Of a stretch of DNA of 64,000 nt, positions 32,738 through 42,170 are shown in pieces. This DNA comes from Clostridium sp. UBA699 (lineage in GTDB: Bacteria; Bacillota; Clostridia; Clostridiales; Clostridiaceae), in NCBI GenBank assembly GCA_002298915.1, contig DBML01000001.1, forward strand, positions 247,638-311,637, in the 5' to 3' direction. The position numbers and the translations under genes were made by a program. Each line of letters starts with the position of its first letter. Position 1 is the stretch's first letter. The notes beneath the pieces were generated by a model. That model was given only the letters and a program-made list of their open reading frames with translations. It ran no database searches and was not told where the DNA came from.

Positions 32738-34867
32738 ATGGGAAAAGTTGAGACAAGGCAATTTATGCTCAAGGGACTGGGGTGAGCAGCCTGTGCCGGC
32801 AAGATGGAGGCCGGCATCAAGTCCCTGGAAGGGATAAAGGAAGCATCGATAGACTTCGTGTCGAAGAAGATGAAGCTTGAGACAGAGGCCGGAGAAGACT
32901 TAGACGAGCTGATGATGAAAATCGAGAAAATAGTGACCAGGATAGAGCCGGGTGTAATTGTTGTGCCAGAACAGGACGCTGCAGGCAGGAAGGAATCTGT
33001 AGCTGGCGAAGAGCCGGACGGCCGCAGGAGGGTCATTTTAAGGCTTGCTGCTGGAGGCATCCTCTTCGCAGCAGGGCTCCTGGTAGACTTCGCACCGTGG
33101 CTTGAGCTTTCCGTATTCCTGGCAAGCTATCTTATAGTCGGCTGGGACGTCCTCCTAAGGGCAGCAAAGGGCATTCTGAGCGGGCAGGTGTTCAGCGAGC
33201 ACTTCCTCATGAGCATCGCGACGATAGGGGCCTTCTTTGTAGGCGCGTATCCCGAGGGGGCAGCCGTTATGATATTCTATCTTGTGGGAGAGCTGTTCGA
33301 GGACATGGCCGTTGACCATTCAAGAAAATCCATAAGCTCACTCATGGACATAAGGCCCGATTATGCTAACTTGAAGAAGGGGCCCGATATGCTGAGGGTA
33401 TCGCCGGAGGAAGTCAGGATAGGTGACCTGATAGTCATAAAGCCAGGCGAAAAAATCCCACTGGACGGAAAGGTGGTGGAAGGAGCCTCCAGCGTCGACA
33501 CCTCGGCTCTAACCGGAGAGTCGATGCCTAGGGAACTGGAGCCGGGCATGCTTGCCCTGAGCGGGTTCGTGAACAAGAACGGAGTGCTCACCGTAGAGGT
33601 GACGAAGGAGTTCGGGGAATCCACCGTTTCGAAGATACTGGACCTTGTGCAGAACGCCAGCAGCAGGAAGGCTCCTACAGAAAATTTCATTACCAAATTC
33701 GCCAGGTATTATACCCCGGCAGTTGTTTTCAGCGCGCTTGCCCTTGCTGTAATCCCCCCGCTTGCGGTTCCCGGGGCGCAGTTCAAAGAATGGCTCTACA
33801 GGGCGCTAGTATTCCTCGTCGTGTCATGTCCCTGCGCCCTTGTCATATCAGTGCCTCTTGGCTTTTTCGGCGGAATAGGCGGGGCATCAAAAAGGGGCAT
33901 ACTTGTGAAGGGAAGCAACTTCCTGGAGGCGCTGAACTATGTCGAGACGGTCGTCTTCGACAAGACCGGAACGCTTACAAAAGGAGCCTTCGCCGTGACG
34001 GAAATTAACGCCGCGAACGGATTTGACAGGGAGGAGCTGCTTGAGCTTGCAGCCTATGCGGAAAGCTACTCGAACCACCCCATAGCCTTCTCAATAGTCG
34101 AGGCGTACGGCAGGGAGATTGACAAAGCTAAGATCATGAAGCATCAGGAGATACCTGGACAGGGTGTAAAGGTAAGGGTAGACGGCCGCGAGATCCTAGC
34201 CGGCAATACAAGGCTCATGGAGAACGAAGGCATAGACTTTGCCTGGACTGAAGGGTTCGGAACAGTCGTTTACGTTGCTGCAGACAGGAAATATGCCGGC
34301 AGCATACTGATATCTGACAAGATAAAGGAGGATTCGGCTGATGCCATCAGGCAGCTGAAAGCCCTCGGCATAAGCAACACGGTGATGCTCACTGGAGACA
34401 TCAAGTCCGTGGGGGAAAAAATAGGCAAGCAGCTTGGCGTCGGAGAGGTATTCACAGAGATGCTGCCGGCCGACAAGGTGGACAGGATAGAATCCATGGA
34501 AATAAAAAAATCAAGCAAGGGGAAGATAGTGTTCGTAGGCGACGGTATCAACGATGCGCCCGTTCTGGCAAGGGCCGACATCGGGATAGCGATGGGAGGC
34601 CTTGGATCGGATGCGGCCATCGAAGCGGCTGACATAGTGATAATGACGGACGAACCTTCGAAGGTGGCAACCGCCATAAGGATCGCAAAGAAAACGAGGC
34701 TGATAGTAATCCAGAACATAGTTTTCGCACTGGGCGTGAAAGTGTTTTTCCTCATACTCGGAGCCTTCGGGGTCGCCACAATGTGGGAAGCGGTATTCGC
34801 AGACATCGGAGTGGCGCTCCTAGCCATATTCAACGCTTTGAGAGTAATGAACACGAAAAATGTTTAA
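32738..34867 (+). CDS. P1B-type heavy-metal ATPase with in-frame TGA (candidate selenoprotein)
   Basis: A 709-residue zinc/cadmium/lead-type efflux ATPase if the TGA at 32783-32785 is decoded. From the ATG at 32738 (GGAGG upstream) the frame reads an HMA domain whose metal motif is GLG-TGA-AACAGKME; the TGA replaces the first Cys of GxxCxxC as codon 16. The rest is intact: membrane segments, TGES, SCPCAL (Cys 364 and 366), phosphorylation site DKTGT (Asp408), and GDGINDAP. No ribosome site precedes the next ATG (32804). A hairpin follows the TGA. Selenocysteine is the best reading; a nonsense mutation or sequencing error cannot be excluded. Confidence 0.8.
32794..32816 (+). promoter_or_regulatory. 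SECIS-like hairpin after the in-frame TGA
   Basis: A perfect 7-bp stem (TGCCGGC at 32794-32800 with GCCGGCA at 32810-32816) closes a nine-base loop AAGATGGAG containing a GG. The loop begins 15 bases after the TGA, close to the distance seen for bacterial SECIS elements. The coding constraint of the HMA motif also shapes this stretch, so the assignment is tentative. Confidence 0.5.
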
Positions 34868-34912
34868 AAATATGGTACAATGATATTATAAATCGGATCG
34901 GAGGTGGACGGT

Positions 34913-35533
34913 GTGATAATCATAGGAATTGCAGGCGGGTCAGGGGCAGGGAAGACCACAGTCGCGAGGACCATTGCAGAGAAGCTGGGAGAAGAAAACG
35001 TGGCCTACCTTTCACAGGACTGGTACTACAACGACCGCTCGAAAATGACCTTGGAGGATAGGGAAAAGGAAAACCTCGACCATCCAAAAGCTTTCGACAC
35101 TAAGCTGCTGGTGTCGCACCTCAACCTCCTTCGAAAGGGTATGCCCATAGAAGTTCCGGTCTATGACTACAGCATACACTCCCGCTCCAACGAGACAGTG
35201 AGAATGGTGCCGAGGACCGTGGCCATCGTGGAAGGCATCCTCGTGCTTGCTATTGAGGAACTGAGATCCATCTTTGACTTCAAGATATTTGTCGATGCTG
35301 ACTCGGATATCCGGCTGATAAGGCGCATAAACAGGGACATCAAGGAAAGGGGAAGCACATACGAAAAGACTATTGACCGGTATCTTACAACGGTTAAACC
35401 TATGCATGAAGCGTTCATAGAACCTTCGAAGAAGTATGCCGACATAATAGTTCCCAGGGGAGGTCAGAACAACCAGGCCATTAACCTGCTTGCCGACATG
35501 GTGGAACATTTCGTGGAGCATCACGCAGAATAA
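34913..35533 (+). CDS. udk: Uridine kinase
   Basis: A 206-residue P-loop kinase that phosphorylates uridine and cytidine for pyrimidine salvage. Walker A is GGSGAGKTT; the substrate region is DWYYNDRSKM and the loop PVYDYSIHSR is typical. I prefer the GTG at 34913, nine bases after GGAGG; the GTG at 34904 abuts the ribosome site. It is followed by a long-loop terminator. Confidence 0.92.
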   Translation: MIIIGIAGGSGAGKTTVARTIAEKLGEENVAYLSQDWYYNDRSKMTLEDREKENLDHPKAFDTKLLVSHLNLLRKGMPIEVPVYDYSIHSRSNETVRMVPRTVAIVEGILVLAIEELRSIFDFKIFVDADSDIRLIRRINRDIKERGSTYEKTIDRYLTTVKPMHEAFIEPSKKYADIIVPRGGQNNQAINLLADMVEHFVEHHAE

Positions 35534-35540
35534 GTTTATG

Positions 35541-35584
35541 AGGCCGCTGCCGAAGAACATTTTATTTTTCACAGCGGCCTTTAA
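35541..35584 (+). terminator. Terminator after udk
   Basis: AGGCCGCTG (35541-35549) pairs with CAGCGGCCT (35572-35580) around a 22-base loop and is followed by TTAATT. The 3' arm overlaps the -35 and spacer of the next promoter. Confidence 0.7.
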
Positions 35585-35596
35585 TTGTGCTATAAT
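35568..35596 (+). promoter_or_regulatory. Promoter of the small membrane protein gene
   Basis: TTCACA (35568-35573), 17 bases, TATAAT (35591-35596) with TG one base before it (extended -10). Confidence 0.75.
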
Positions 35597-35636
35597 AAAA
35601 TCAGAATATTTAAAAAATTATGCGGGAGGGATATGC

Positions 35637-35804
35637 ATGGCGGTGAATTTTATAGGATTACCTCTTCTTCTGCTGTTATTAGCATCCGTTGCAGGGATCA
35701 TTTTCGGCGTGCTTAAGAAGAACAAAAAAGTTCTCAGGGCATCCCTTATCCTGCTGGCAGCGGATATTGTCGGCTATTTGATAGCCTTCATTTTATTCGA
35801 GTAG
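35637..35804 (+). CDS. Small two-helix membrane protein
   Basis: A 55-residue protein with two hydrophobic segments (GLPLLLLLLASVAGIIFGV and ASLILLAADIVGYLIAFILF) joined by a basic loop (KKNKKVLR). GGGAGGG lies six bases before the ATG at 35637, with a good promoter upstream. A longer frame from 35490 would run through the udk end and the terminator and is not real. Function unknown. Confidence 0.7.
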   Translation: MAVNFIGLPLLLLLLASVAGIIFGVLKKNKKVLRASLILLAADIVGYLIAFILFE

Positions 35805-35842
35805 GTATTCGTGAAAAAATTCAGTTCAGGGAGTGATGTGTT

Positions 35843-36541
35843 ATGCTGTTTTCGAGAACCAGATCCTACGATGACTTTGATCCGCCGATGCAGCCGAAGG
35901 AACTGCTGATGCTGGTGGAAAAGCTTATGCCTGATGTAGTCTACAACATGGCCGGACTTGAAAGGAACCCGTTCACCTACCCCGAGGTGAAAACCCTGCT
36001 GGACGGGGTGACAGTGGGTGGGCACAAGGTTAGCGACGAACGGCAAGTCCTGAGAATTAGGGACGGATGGCAATATGTCATAGATTCAGTACTCAACAAC
36101 AAAGTATCCCTGGACAGGCGGACCTTCGACAGTCTGAGCGAAATCATTGCGAAAGAGGAGGCGCTTGAGAGCGGCAGGTTCAGGACCGGAGAAGTCCGTG
36201 TCGGCGGAACCGATTTCATTCCGCCAAGGGCGGACGAGCTGGAAGCTGTTTTCAGCAGTGAGCTTCCTGAAATCATTGGAAGATGCGGAAGCCGCATTGA
36301 CCTGGCCTTCGAGATATTCCTGTGGGTTTCCCTGAACCAGTTCTATTACGATGGAAACAAGAGGAGCTCGAGGCTTGTTGCAAACATGATACTGATATCG
36401 TCCGGGCAGGGCATACTCAACGTAAGGGTTAAGGACAGGCTCCAGTTCAACATTCTCATGGCCAGGTTCTACACCACGAGGGATGCCGACGAGATTTTCG
36501 AGTTCCTCTACGACAATTGCCTGGAAAGGGACTACGAATAA
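35843..36541 (+). CDS. Fic-fold protein with degenerate active site
   Basis: A 232-residue Fic-domain protein. The N-terminal helix MAGLERNPFTYPEV matches the inhibitory-helix region (Glu kept) of class II/III Fic proteins. The active loop reads NQFYYDGNKRSSR, where the canonical motif is HPFxxGNGRxxR: the phosphate anchor and Asp are present, but the catalytic His is Asn165. AMP transfer by the usual mechanism would be lost; another activity or a binding role is possible. There is no antitoxin-like neighbour. Confidence 0.82.
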   Translation: MLFSRTRSYDDFDPPMQPKELLMLVEKLMPDVVYNMAGLERNPFTYPEVKTLLDGVTVGGHKVSDERQVLRIRDGWQYVIDSVLNNKVSLDRRTFDSLSEIIAKEEALESGRFRTGEVRVGGTDFIPPRADELEAVFSSELPEIIGRCGSRIDLAFEIFLWVSLNQFYYDGNKRSSRLVANMILISSGQGILNVRVKDRLQFNILMARFYTTRDADEIFEFLYDNCLERDYE

Positions 36542-36627
36542 ATCACAGAGCTTTCACAGTGTAATGACAGTGATCCAGCAGATAATAGACCTTTGAGGCA
36601 ATAAACTAAATCGACAGGAGAATTCGT

Positions 36628-37686
36628 ATGTTTGATGTCATAGGAATCGGTTCGCTTAACCTCGACCTCATCGCTGCAGCTGAAACCATCGAATCGCTGC
36701 CACCGGAGAAGGTCGGAAGGGCCTATAGGATTATCGACGGCTGTTCGGGGAGGCAAGCAGGCCTCCGCGAAATTGAAGAGGTGCTGTCCCTGCTTGGAAG
36801 GGACTCTTTCAAAGAGTCGCTGGGCGGATCGGCGTTCAATACCGTGCATGCCCTTGCGGAGCTCGAAGCAGGCATGAAGACCGGCTTCATAGGCGTTTCC
36901 GGAAGCACAGGCTCAAGGCTCAGCTTCCTTGATCTGATGAGGAAGCTGGACATAGACAGCACCCTGGTTGCTGGAGAAGAGGAGCGATGCGGGACGTGCC
37001 TTTGCGTTAACCGGGAGGGGAGGCGGTCACTGCTAATATATCCTGGAAGCAACAGCAGTATGTCTGCGCATATCCTCAAAAACCGTGACCGGATTCTGGA
37101 GTCTGCGTCGGTCGCAAGGATCCTGCACGTAACTTCCGTAGTCGGCATGGAACCGCCCGAGGAGCTTAGCCTTCTCCTGGAGGAGGTTAGGACGGTAAGC
37201 CCAGGCACCATGATAAGCTTCGACCCAGGTCTGGCATGGGTTAAGAATATCAACCCGGCGATAACGAGGATCATGAGGTCTTCGGACATAATCTTCCTCA
37301 ACAGCCAGGAGTTCCAGGTCCTGGCCGGAGCAGGCCCAGAGGCTAACCATGCTGAAAGGGCTGGCACCATCTACAAACGCTTCGGGCTGGAAGGGAACCT
37401 GCTGGTGGCCAAGCTTAAGCCGGACATAAGGATATACTCGCAGTCGGGAGAAGGGTTAATCGAGAGGCGATTTGAAAACCGCATCGTTGATTTCCGCGAC
37501 ATCAGCGACGCAACCGGAGCAGGGGACATGTTCAATGCAGGCTTCCTGGCTGTGCTTCTGAGAAGGGGCGGGGCTTCTGTTCTTGAAGCGGCCGAGCTGG
37601 GCAGCAGGTTCGCCTTCGCCAAGCTGACATCCTCTGGCGGGAACGTGTACAGCGAGCTGGGGCGGATCTTCAGAGAAAAATTCTAA
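36628..37686 (+). CDS. PfkB-family carbohydrate kinase
   Basis: A 352-residue ribokinase-fold sugar or nucleoside kinase. The N-terminal GIGSLNLDL and GGSAFNTVHALAEL match substrate binding, and the anion hole/catalytic base motif DATGAGDMFNAGFLA is near residue 293. An insertion (CSGRQAGLREIEEVLSLLG, residues about 38-56) precedes the glycine motif. GACAGGAG precedes the start. The substrate is unknown. Confidence 0.88.
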   Translation: MFDVIGIGSLNLDLIAAAETIESLPPEKVGRAYRIIDGCSGRQAGLREIEEVLSLLGRDSFKESLGGSAFNTVHALAELEAGMKTGFIGVSGSTGSRLSFLDLMRKLDIDSTLVAGEEERCGTCLCVNREGRRSLLIYPGSNSSMSAHILKNRDRILESASVARILHVTSVVGMEPPEELSLLLEEVRTVSPGTMISFDPGLAWVKNINPAITRIMRSSDIIFLNSQEFQVLAGAGPEANHAERAGTIYKRFGLEGNLLVAKLKPDIRIYSQSGEGLIERRFENRIVDFRDISDATGAGDMFNAGFLAVLLRRGGASVLEAAELGSRFAFAKLTSSGGNVYSELGRIFREKF

Positions 37687-37709
37687 AACAGTGAAAGCAG
37701 GTAGATACT

Positions 37710-38339
37710 ATGGCTGTCGTTGCAGGCGCACTTTTATTTATCCTCAAACTTCTGCTGATCCTTATGGCTGCGCTGCTTGTCGTTCTTCTTGTTTTGCTTA
37801 TTATGCCTGTCGGCTATTCGATTTCCGCCGCAGTGAAAGGGAGCTTGATTCTTAGAATGGAAGCCAGCTGGGCAGTGATCAAAGTGTCTGTGGCAGCCGA
37901 GGACTTGTCAGCACGGGTGAGGATGTCGGTGTTTGGACGTGAGATCAGGCTGCGAAGGGCGGAAAAGAAGATAAGGGCCAAGGCCGAGGAAAAGAAGCGG
38001 AAGGGCAGGCGGAGGAAACCGGGAGTCGCATTTTTCAGGGAAGCGCTGTCTTTCCTCAAGGAGGCCCTGGAGGTCCTCAGACCAAGGGAACTGCGCGCGG
38101 AAGGCTGTTACGGCCTTGAGGATCCTGCAGACACCGCAGTCCTCTCGTCGCTGATAATGCTGGCCGGAAGCTGCCTGCCGGGAGGGCAAATGGAGCTGAA
38201 CCCGGTCTTCGATTCAGAGCTGATCGATATCCGTTTGTGGATTGCAGGAAGTGTTGTACCGATAATGATTGTTTTTATTGCTGTCAAATACCTTCTTAAG
38301 AAGGAAGTTCGAAGAGTATTAATTTTAAGGGAGGAATAA
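37710..38339 (+). CDS. DUF2953 protein (YtfI-like)
   Basis: A 209-residue protein with a strong N-terminal membrane helix (residues 5-35), a Lys/Arg-rich middle (AEKKIRAKAEEKKRKGRRRK) and a second membrane helix near residue 185. The pairing with the GerW/YtfJ gene two bases downstream is the arrangement known as ytfI-ytfJ in sporulating Firmicutes. Likely acts with YtfJ in spore formation or germination; the mechanism is not known. Confidence 0.82.
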   Translation: MAVVAGALLFILKLLLILMAALLVVLLVLLIMPVGYSISAAVKGSLILRMEASWAVIKVSVAAEDLSARVRMSVFGREIRLRRAEKKIRAKAEEKKRKGRRRKPGVAFFREALSFLKEALEVLRPRELRAEGCYGLEDPADTAVLSSLIMLAGSCLPGGQMELNPVFDSELIDIRLWIAGSVVPIMIVFIAVKYLLKKEVRRVLILREE

Positions 38340-38341
38340 AA

Positions 38342-38737
38342 ATGGAAGTTGGAAATTTAGTGAAGGAGAACCTTGATACGCTGTTTCAGAAGCTGGAGAA
38401 GTTCCTCAGGACGGAGACGGTAGTGGGGCAGCCCATCGTCATAGGCGATACGACCATCATACCGATTATTTCCGTATCCTTCGGATGCGGGACAGGAGCG
38501 GGCGGCGGCAGCGGCAGCGATGCCAAGAGCGGATCAGGCTCCGGATCTGGCTCGGGGCTCTGCTCGGGAGCAAAGATAACCCCGAGCGCTGTCATAGTTG
38601 TTAAGAACGGAGACGTTTCAGTGCACCCGATTAAGGAGAGGGCTGGGCTTGAAAACCTTCTGGACAAGGTCCCGGAAATAATGGAGAAGATGAAGAAGCA
38701 GGAAGAGAAGAAGGAAGCAGGGGGGATGGCTGAATAG
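38342..38737 (+). CDS. ytfJ: GerW/YtfJ family sporulation protein
   Basis: A 131-residue protein with the family pattern VKENLDTLFQKLEKFLRTET, then VGQPIVIGDTTIIPI, a Gly/Ser-rich stretch with seven alternating Gly-Ser units, and KITPSAVIVVKNGDVSVHPI. In Bacillus, GerW is needed for germination of spores. Its presence suggests the host sporulates. GGGAGG precedes the start. Confidence 0.9.
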   Translation: MEVGNLVKENLDTLFQKLEKFLRTETVVGQPIVIGDTTIIPIISVSFGCGTGAGGGSGSDAKSGSGSGSGSGLCSGAKITPSAVIVVKNGDVSVHPIKERAGLENLLDKVPEIMEKMKKQEEKKEAGGMAE

Positions 38738-38752
38738 GCAGCAGACAGAATG

Positions 38753-38785
38753 AGCGGCGGTCGCTTAGATGACCGCCGCTATTTT
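38753..38785. terminator. Bidirectional terminator
   Basis: A perfect 10-bp stem AGCGGCGGTC (38753-38762) / GACCGCCGCT (38771-38780), followed by ATTTTC. It lies between the convergent ytfJ and M50 protease genes. Confidence 0.85.
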
Positions 38786-38797
38786 CATATGCGCGTG

Positions 38798-39928
38798 TTA
38801 TTTGCTTATCTGATTCTTGATCCAAAGGTAATTGAGTATATCGGTGTTCGATACTATACCCAGCAGGTTTTCGCCTTCCATGACTAGCACCCTTCCAGCA
38901 CCGTTAGAAGAAAGTTTTGACATTGCTTTTGAAACGGCGTCATCGGGCGAAACGACCAGTTTATCGGAAAGCGGAGTGGCTATGCTGCCCACAGAGGTCT
39001 GAGACCTTGCAGCAGGGTCAAGCGCTTTAACGCTTGCTGTAGATACTATGCCTGTGATCCTGCCGTCCTGGCTCACAGGGAACAAAGCGAACTTGTATTT
39101 GTAGAAATATTCCTCGACAAGTTCCTGGACGGATATGCTCCTGTCGACTATGACAACCTTGTCAGTCATGAACTCGCGAACCTTGATCTTGTCGAAAATG
39201 TCGGAGAGCAGCATCGACTGGTAGCTTTCCTTGGACATCTGGTTTATGAACCAGCCTATGAACAGGAGCCATACCCCGTTCACGATGTAGTTGTTGAGCA
39301 GCAGGAAAATGCCTGCGGCTATGAGGAGGTATCCAAAAATGGAGCCCATGGCTGAAGCGATCCTCGTTGACTTCTGGAGGTTTCCGCTGAAGCGCCAGAT
39401 CAGCGCCCTCAGGACCCTGCCGCCGTCGAGAGGGAAGGCTGGGACAAGGTTGAAGATGGCCAGCGATAGGTTTATGTTGGACAGGTACTCAAGGGACACA
39501 ATCGCTGCCAGAGGAAGGTTCATCACTGCAAACAGTTTTGCGAGAATGAAGAAGAGTCCGCAGAGCAAAAGGCTCATGCCAGGACCAGCTATTGCCATCT
39601 TCAGCTCCTTCACAGGCTCATCAGGCTCCTGCTCTATCTGGGCGATTCCGCCAAAGATGAACAGGGTTATCTTTTTTACAGGCATGCCGAGCTTTATCGA
39701 TACAACCGAATGCGACAGCTCATGCAGGAGCACTGATGCGAAAAACATGATCGCTATGACTGAGCTTGATACCCATCTTGTCGTGCTGTCGAAAGCAGGG
39801 TAGTACACAGGGAAGTATCCGGCTGCAAGCGTGTAGGTTACCAGGGCGAATATTATGAACCAGCTTGCGTTGACCTCGATATCTATCCCCATTATTTTTC
39901 CAATTCTGAACGAACCTTTCATTGGCAA
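38798..39928 (-). CDS. Site-2 protease family (M50) membrane metalloprotease with CBS domains
   Basis: A 376-residue membrane protease. The zinc motif HELSHS is in the second half of the first membrane block and the third ligand is in NLVPAFPLDGGRVL. Six or so hydrophobic segments precede two C-terminal CBS domains (residues about 240-370), which probably sense adenine nucleotides. AAGGAGG precedes the start. It belongs to the SpoIVFB-like, CBS-containing group; the substrate is unknown. Confidence 0.9.
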   Translation of the reverse strand: MPMKGSFRIGKIMGIDIEVNASWFIIFALVTYTLAAGYFPVYYPAFDSTTRWVSSSVIAIMFFASVLLHELSHSVVSIKLGMPVKKITLFIFGGIAQIEQEPDEPVKELKMAIAGPGMSLLLCGLFFILAKLFAVMNLPLAAIVSLEYLSNINLSLAIFNLVPAFPLDGGRVLRALIWRFSGNLQKSTRIASAMGSIFGYLLIAAGIFLLLNNYIVNGVWLLFIGWFINQMSKESYQSMLLSDIFDKIKVREFMTDKVVIVDRSISVQELVEEYFYKYKFALFPVSQDGRITGIVSTASVKALDPAARSQTSVGSIATPLSDKLVVSPDDAVSKAMSKLSSNGAGRVLVMEGENLLGIVSNTDILNYLWIKNQISK

Positions 39929-39988
39929 AACCTCCTTCGCGGTAACATTGCTTATACTAATAATATATCATATTCTTGATGAAAAATG

Positions 39989-40018
39989 TTTACACAAAGA
40001 GAGATATTAATGTATAAT
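39989..40018 (+). promoter_or_regulatory. Promoter of the 40-kb hypothetical gene
   Basis: TTTACA (39989-39994), an 18-base spacer, TATAAT (40013-40018). Confidence 0.72.
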
Positions 40019-40060
40019 TTAGAAAAGTGCAAATATTGAAAAAATAAGGGGGGCGATCTT

Positions 40061-40453
40061 ATGGTTGTTGTAAAAGACATGCCAGACATCATAGACAACA
40101 TAAGCACGTTTGAAGGGTATTTGAAGAATCCGAAAATGCAGGAGTTCGCCATAAGCTTGATCAAGGATGCGTCAAGCTTTGTAGCTGTAAAAAAAGAAAA
40201 TGGATACAAGTTTTATCCGAGCCGTTTTGTCGGACACAAGAACAACAGCTACGATGCATACCAGAGGTACAACCTTGACAGCGGAAGGGATACGATTGAG
40301 ATAATAAGCCAGATCCTGAAGCATAAGCCGAATCCTATGAAAGATGTGGAAGCAGAGTTCGGGAAGTTCTGCCTCAAGCTTGGTTTTACTGCGCCTGAAG
40401 CAGGGGTAGCTGGTGCCGAGCACCAGTACTGGATAATCGGTATCGCCGAATGA
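40061..40453 (+). CDS. Hypothetical protein
   Basis: A 130-residue soluble protein beginning VVVKDMPDIIDNISTFEGYL. The segment KKENGYKFYPSRFVGHKNNS recalls a stretch seen in some predicted HNH restriction-type proteins, but no nuclease motif is present here. The end (AEHQYWIIGIAE) is hydrophobic. It has its own promoter and GGGGGCG ribosome site. I do not recognise the family with confidence. Confidence 0.65.
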   Translation: MVVVKDMPDIIDNISTFEGYLKNPKMQEFAISLIKDASSFVAVKKENGYKFYPSRFVGHKNNSYDAYQRYNLDSGRDTIEIISQILKHKPNPMKDVEAEFGKFCLKLGFTAPEAGVAGAEHQYWIIGIAE

Positions 40454-40505
40454 TGCTTTCTATTTTTACTGAAAATATAAAACAAAATATCTAGGAGGTA
40501 AAAGT

Positions 40506-42086
40506 ATGTCAAACATGTTTTGTTTCCAGTGCGAACAGACGGCAAAGGGTACAGGCTGCGAGGGGTTAGCGGGGGTATGCGGCAAAAAGGCTGAAACCGC
40601 AAATCTCCAGGACAAGCTGACAGGCGCTCTTATAAGGCTTGCCAGGGCTGCCCAGAATGACGGCACAACGCCAGAGACAGACAGGGTGATGATGGAGGGG
40701 CTTTTTACCGCTATTACAAATGTCAACTTCGATGACGAATCCATTAAAAAGCAGATTGAAAAGACCCATGCGGTGACCGACGAGCTTCTCAGGAAGTGCG
40801 GCAAGGAATGCGGCACACCTGAGGACTTCGACATGAACAAGCTTTGGGGAGACGACCCAGACATAAGGTCCCTGAAATCCCTTATCCTTCTTGGCTTGAG
40901 GGGTATGGGTGCATATGCCTACCATGCAATGGTGCTCGGCTACACAGACCCTGAAGTGAACGAATTCTTCTATTCAGGCATGAGATCTATTGGGGAAAGC
41001 GGAAACATAGACAAGCTGCTTCCTCTCGTCCTCAAGACAGGAGAAGTCAACCTAAAGTGCATGGCTCTTCTTGACAAGGCCAACACCGAAACTTACGGAA
41101 CTCCGGTTCCGACGGTGGTGCCTCTCACCATCGAGAAGGGGCCGTTCATTGTTATCACCGGCCACGACCTCTATGATCTGGAGCAGCTGCTCAAGCAGAC
41201 AGAGGGCAAGGGGATTAATATCTACACCCATGGTGAAATGCTACCTGCGCACGGCTATCCTAAGCTGAAGGCGTACAAGCATCTCAAGGGCAATTTCGGC
41301 ACCGCATGGCAGAACCAGCAGAAGGAATTCGACAACATCCCTGGAGCGATCCTGTTCACGACCAACTGCATAATGCCTGTAAAAGACAGCTACAGGGACA
41401 GGGTGTTCACGACAGAAGTCGTACAGTATCCGGGACTGGTTCACATAGGCGAAGATAAAGACTTCACACCTGTAATCAAGAAAGCCCTGGAGCTTGGCGG
41501 CTACAAGGAAGATCATGAGATGACAGGAATCAACGGCGGGAAGACTGTGACCGTCGGCTTCGGAAGAGGCACCGTGCTTTCAGTTGCAGACAAGGTGATA
41601 GATGCTGTCAAGGCAGGAGCGATCAAGCACTTCTTCCTGGTAGGAGGCTGCGACGGCGCAAAACCTGGCAGAAACTACTACACTGAGTTCGTGAAGCTTA
41701 CACCTCCTGATACTGTTGTGCTGACGCTTGCCTGCGGCAAGTTCAGGTTCAACGACCTTGATATTGGCGAGATAGGCGGGCTTCCAAGGATAATGGACAT
41801 GGGCCAGTGCAACGACGCCTACAGCGCGATAATGGTTGCTGTAGCTCTTGCAGACGCATTCAAATGCGGAGTTAACGACCTTCCACTGTCACTGGTCCTT
41901 TCCTGGTACGAGCAGAAGGCAGTGGTAATACTCCTCACACTGCTGCACCTCGGAATAAAGAACATCTTCCTTGGACCAACACTTCCGGCTTTCGTATCGC
42001 CTAAAGTGCTTGAAATCCTTGTGAAGGAATTCAACATCACACCTATATCAACACCAGAGGAGGATCTGAAGAAGATACTCGGATAA
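40506..42086 (+). CDS. hcp: Hydroxylamine reductase (hybrid cluster protein)
   Basis: A 526-residue Fe-S protein used by anaerobes against nitric oxide and hydroxylamine stress. The N-terminal cluster cysteines are in MFCFQCEQTAKGTGC and GVCGK. Hybrid-cluster ligands appear in GHDLYDLEQLL, TTNCIMP, GGCDGAKPGRNYY and ACGKFRFN. A consensus AGGAGG site precedes the start, and a very strong terminator follows. Confidence 0.95.
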   Translation: MSNMFCFQCEQTAKGTGCEGLAGVCGKKAETANLQDKLTGALIRLARAAQNDGTTPETDRVMMEGLFTAITNVNFDDESIKKQIEKTHAVTDELLRKCGKECGTPEDFDMNKLWGDDPDIRSLKSLILLGLRGMGAYAYHAMVLGYTDPEVNEFFYSGMRSIGESGNIDKLLPLVLKTGEVNLKCMALLDKANTETYGTPVPTVVPLTIEKGPFIVITGHDLYDLEQLLKQTEGKGINIYTHGEMLPAHGYPKLKAYKHLKGNFGTAWQNQQKEFDNIPGAILFTTNCIMPVKDSYRDRVFTTEVVQYPGLVHIGEDKDFTPVIKKALELGGYKEDHEMTGINGGKTVTVGFGRGTVLSVADKVIDAVKAGAIKHFFLVGGCDGAKPGRNYYTEFVKLTPPDTVVLTLACGKFRFNDLDIGEIGGLPRIMDMGQCNDAYSAIMVAVALADAFKCGVNDLPLSLVLSWYEQKAVVILLTLLHLGIKNIFLGPTLPAFVSPKVLEILVKEFNITPISTPEEDLKKILG

Positions 42087-42093
42087 GACAAAC

Positions 42094-42135
42094 AGAAGGT
42101 TTATCCCGCTCAAAACCGGGATAGACCTTCTCTTT
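42094..42135 (+). terminator. Strong intrinsic terminator after hcp
   Basis: A 15-bp stem AGAAGGTTTATCCCG (42094-42108) pairs with CGGGATAGACCTTCT (42117-42131, one T-G pair), followed by CTTT. Confidence 0.88.
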
Positions 42136-42170
42136 ACCATTATAGCAAATTGCTGAATGGATGTGATCCC

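Noticed and set aside
32804..34867. The metal ATPase starting at ATG 32804, making the TGA irrelevant
   Set aside because: No ribosome site precedes that ATG, half of the metal motif would be lost, and the upstream ATG has a good site and encodes clear HMA sequence.
38510..38560. Gly/Ser repeat region in ytfJ as a tandem repeat element
   Set aside because: Low-complexity Gly/Ser is a normal part of GerW/YtfJ proteins.
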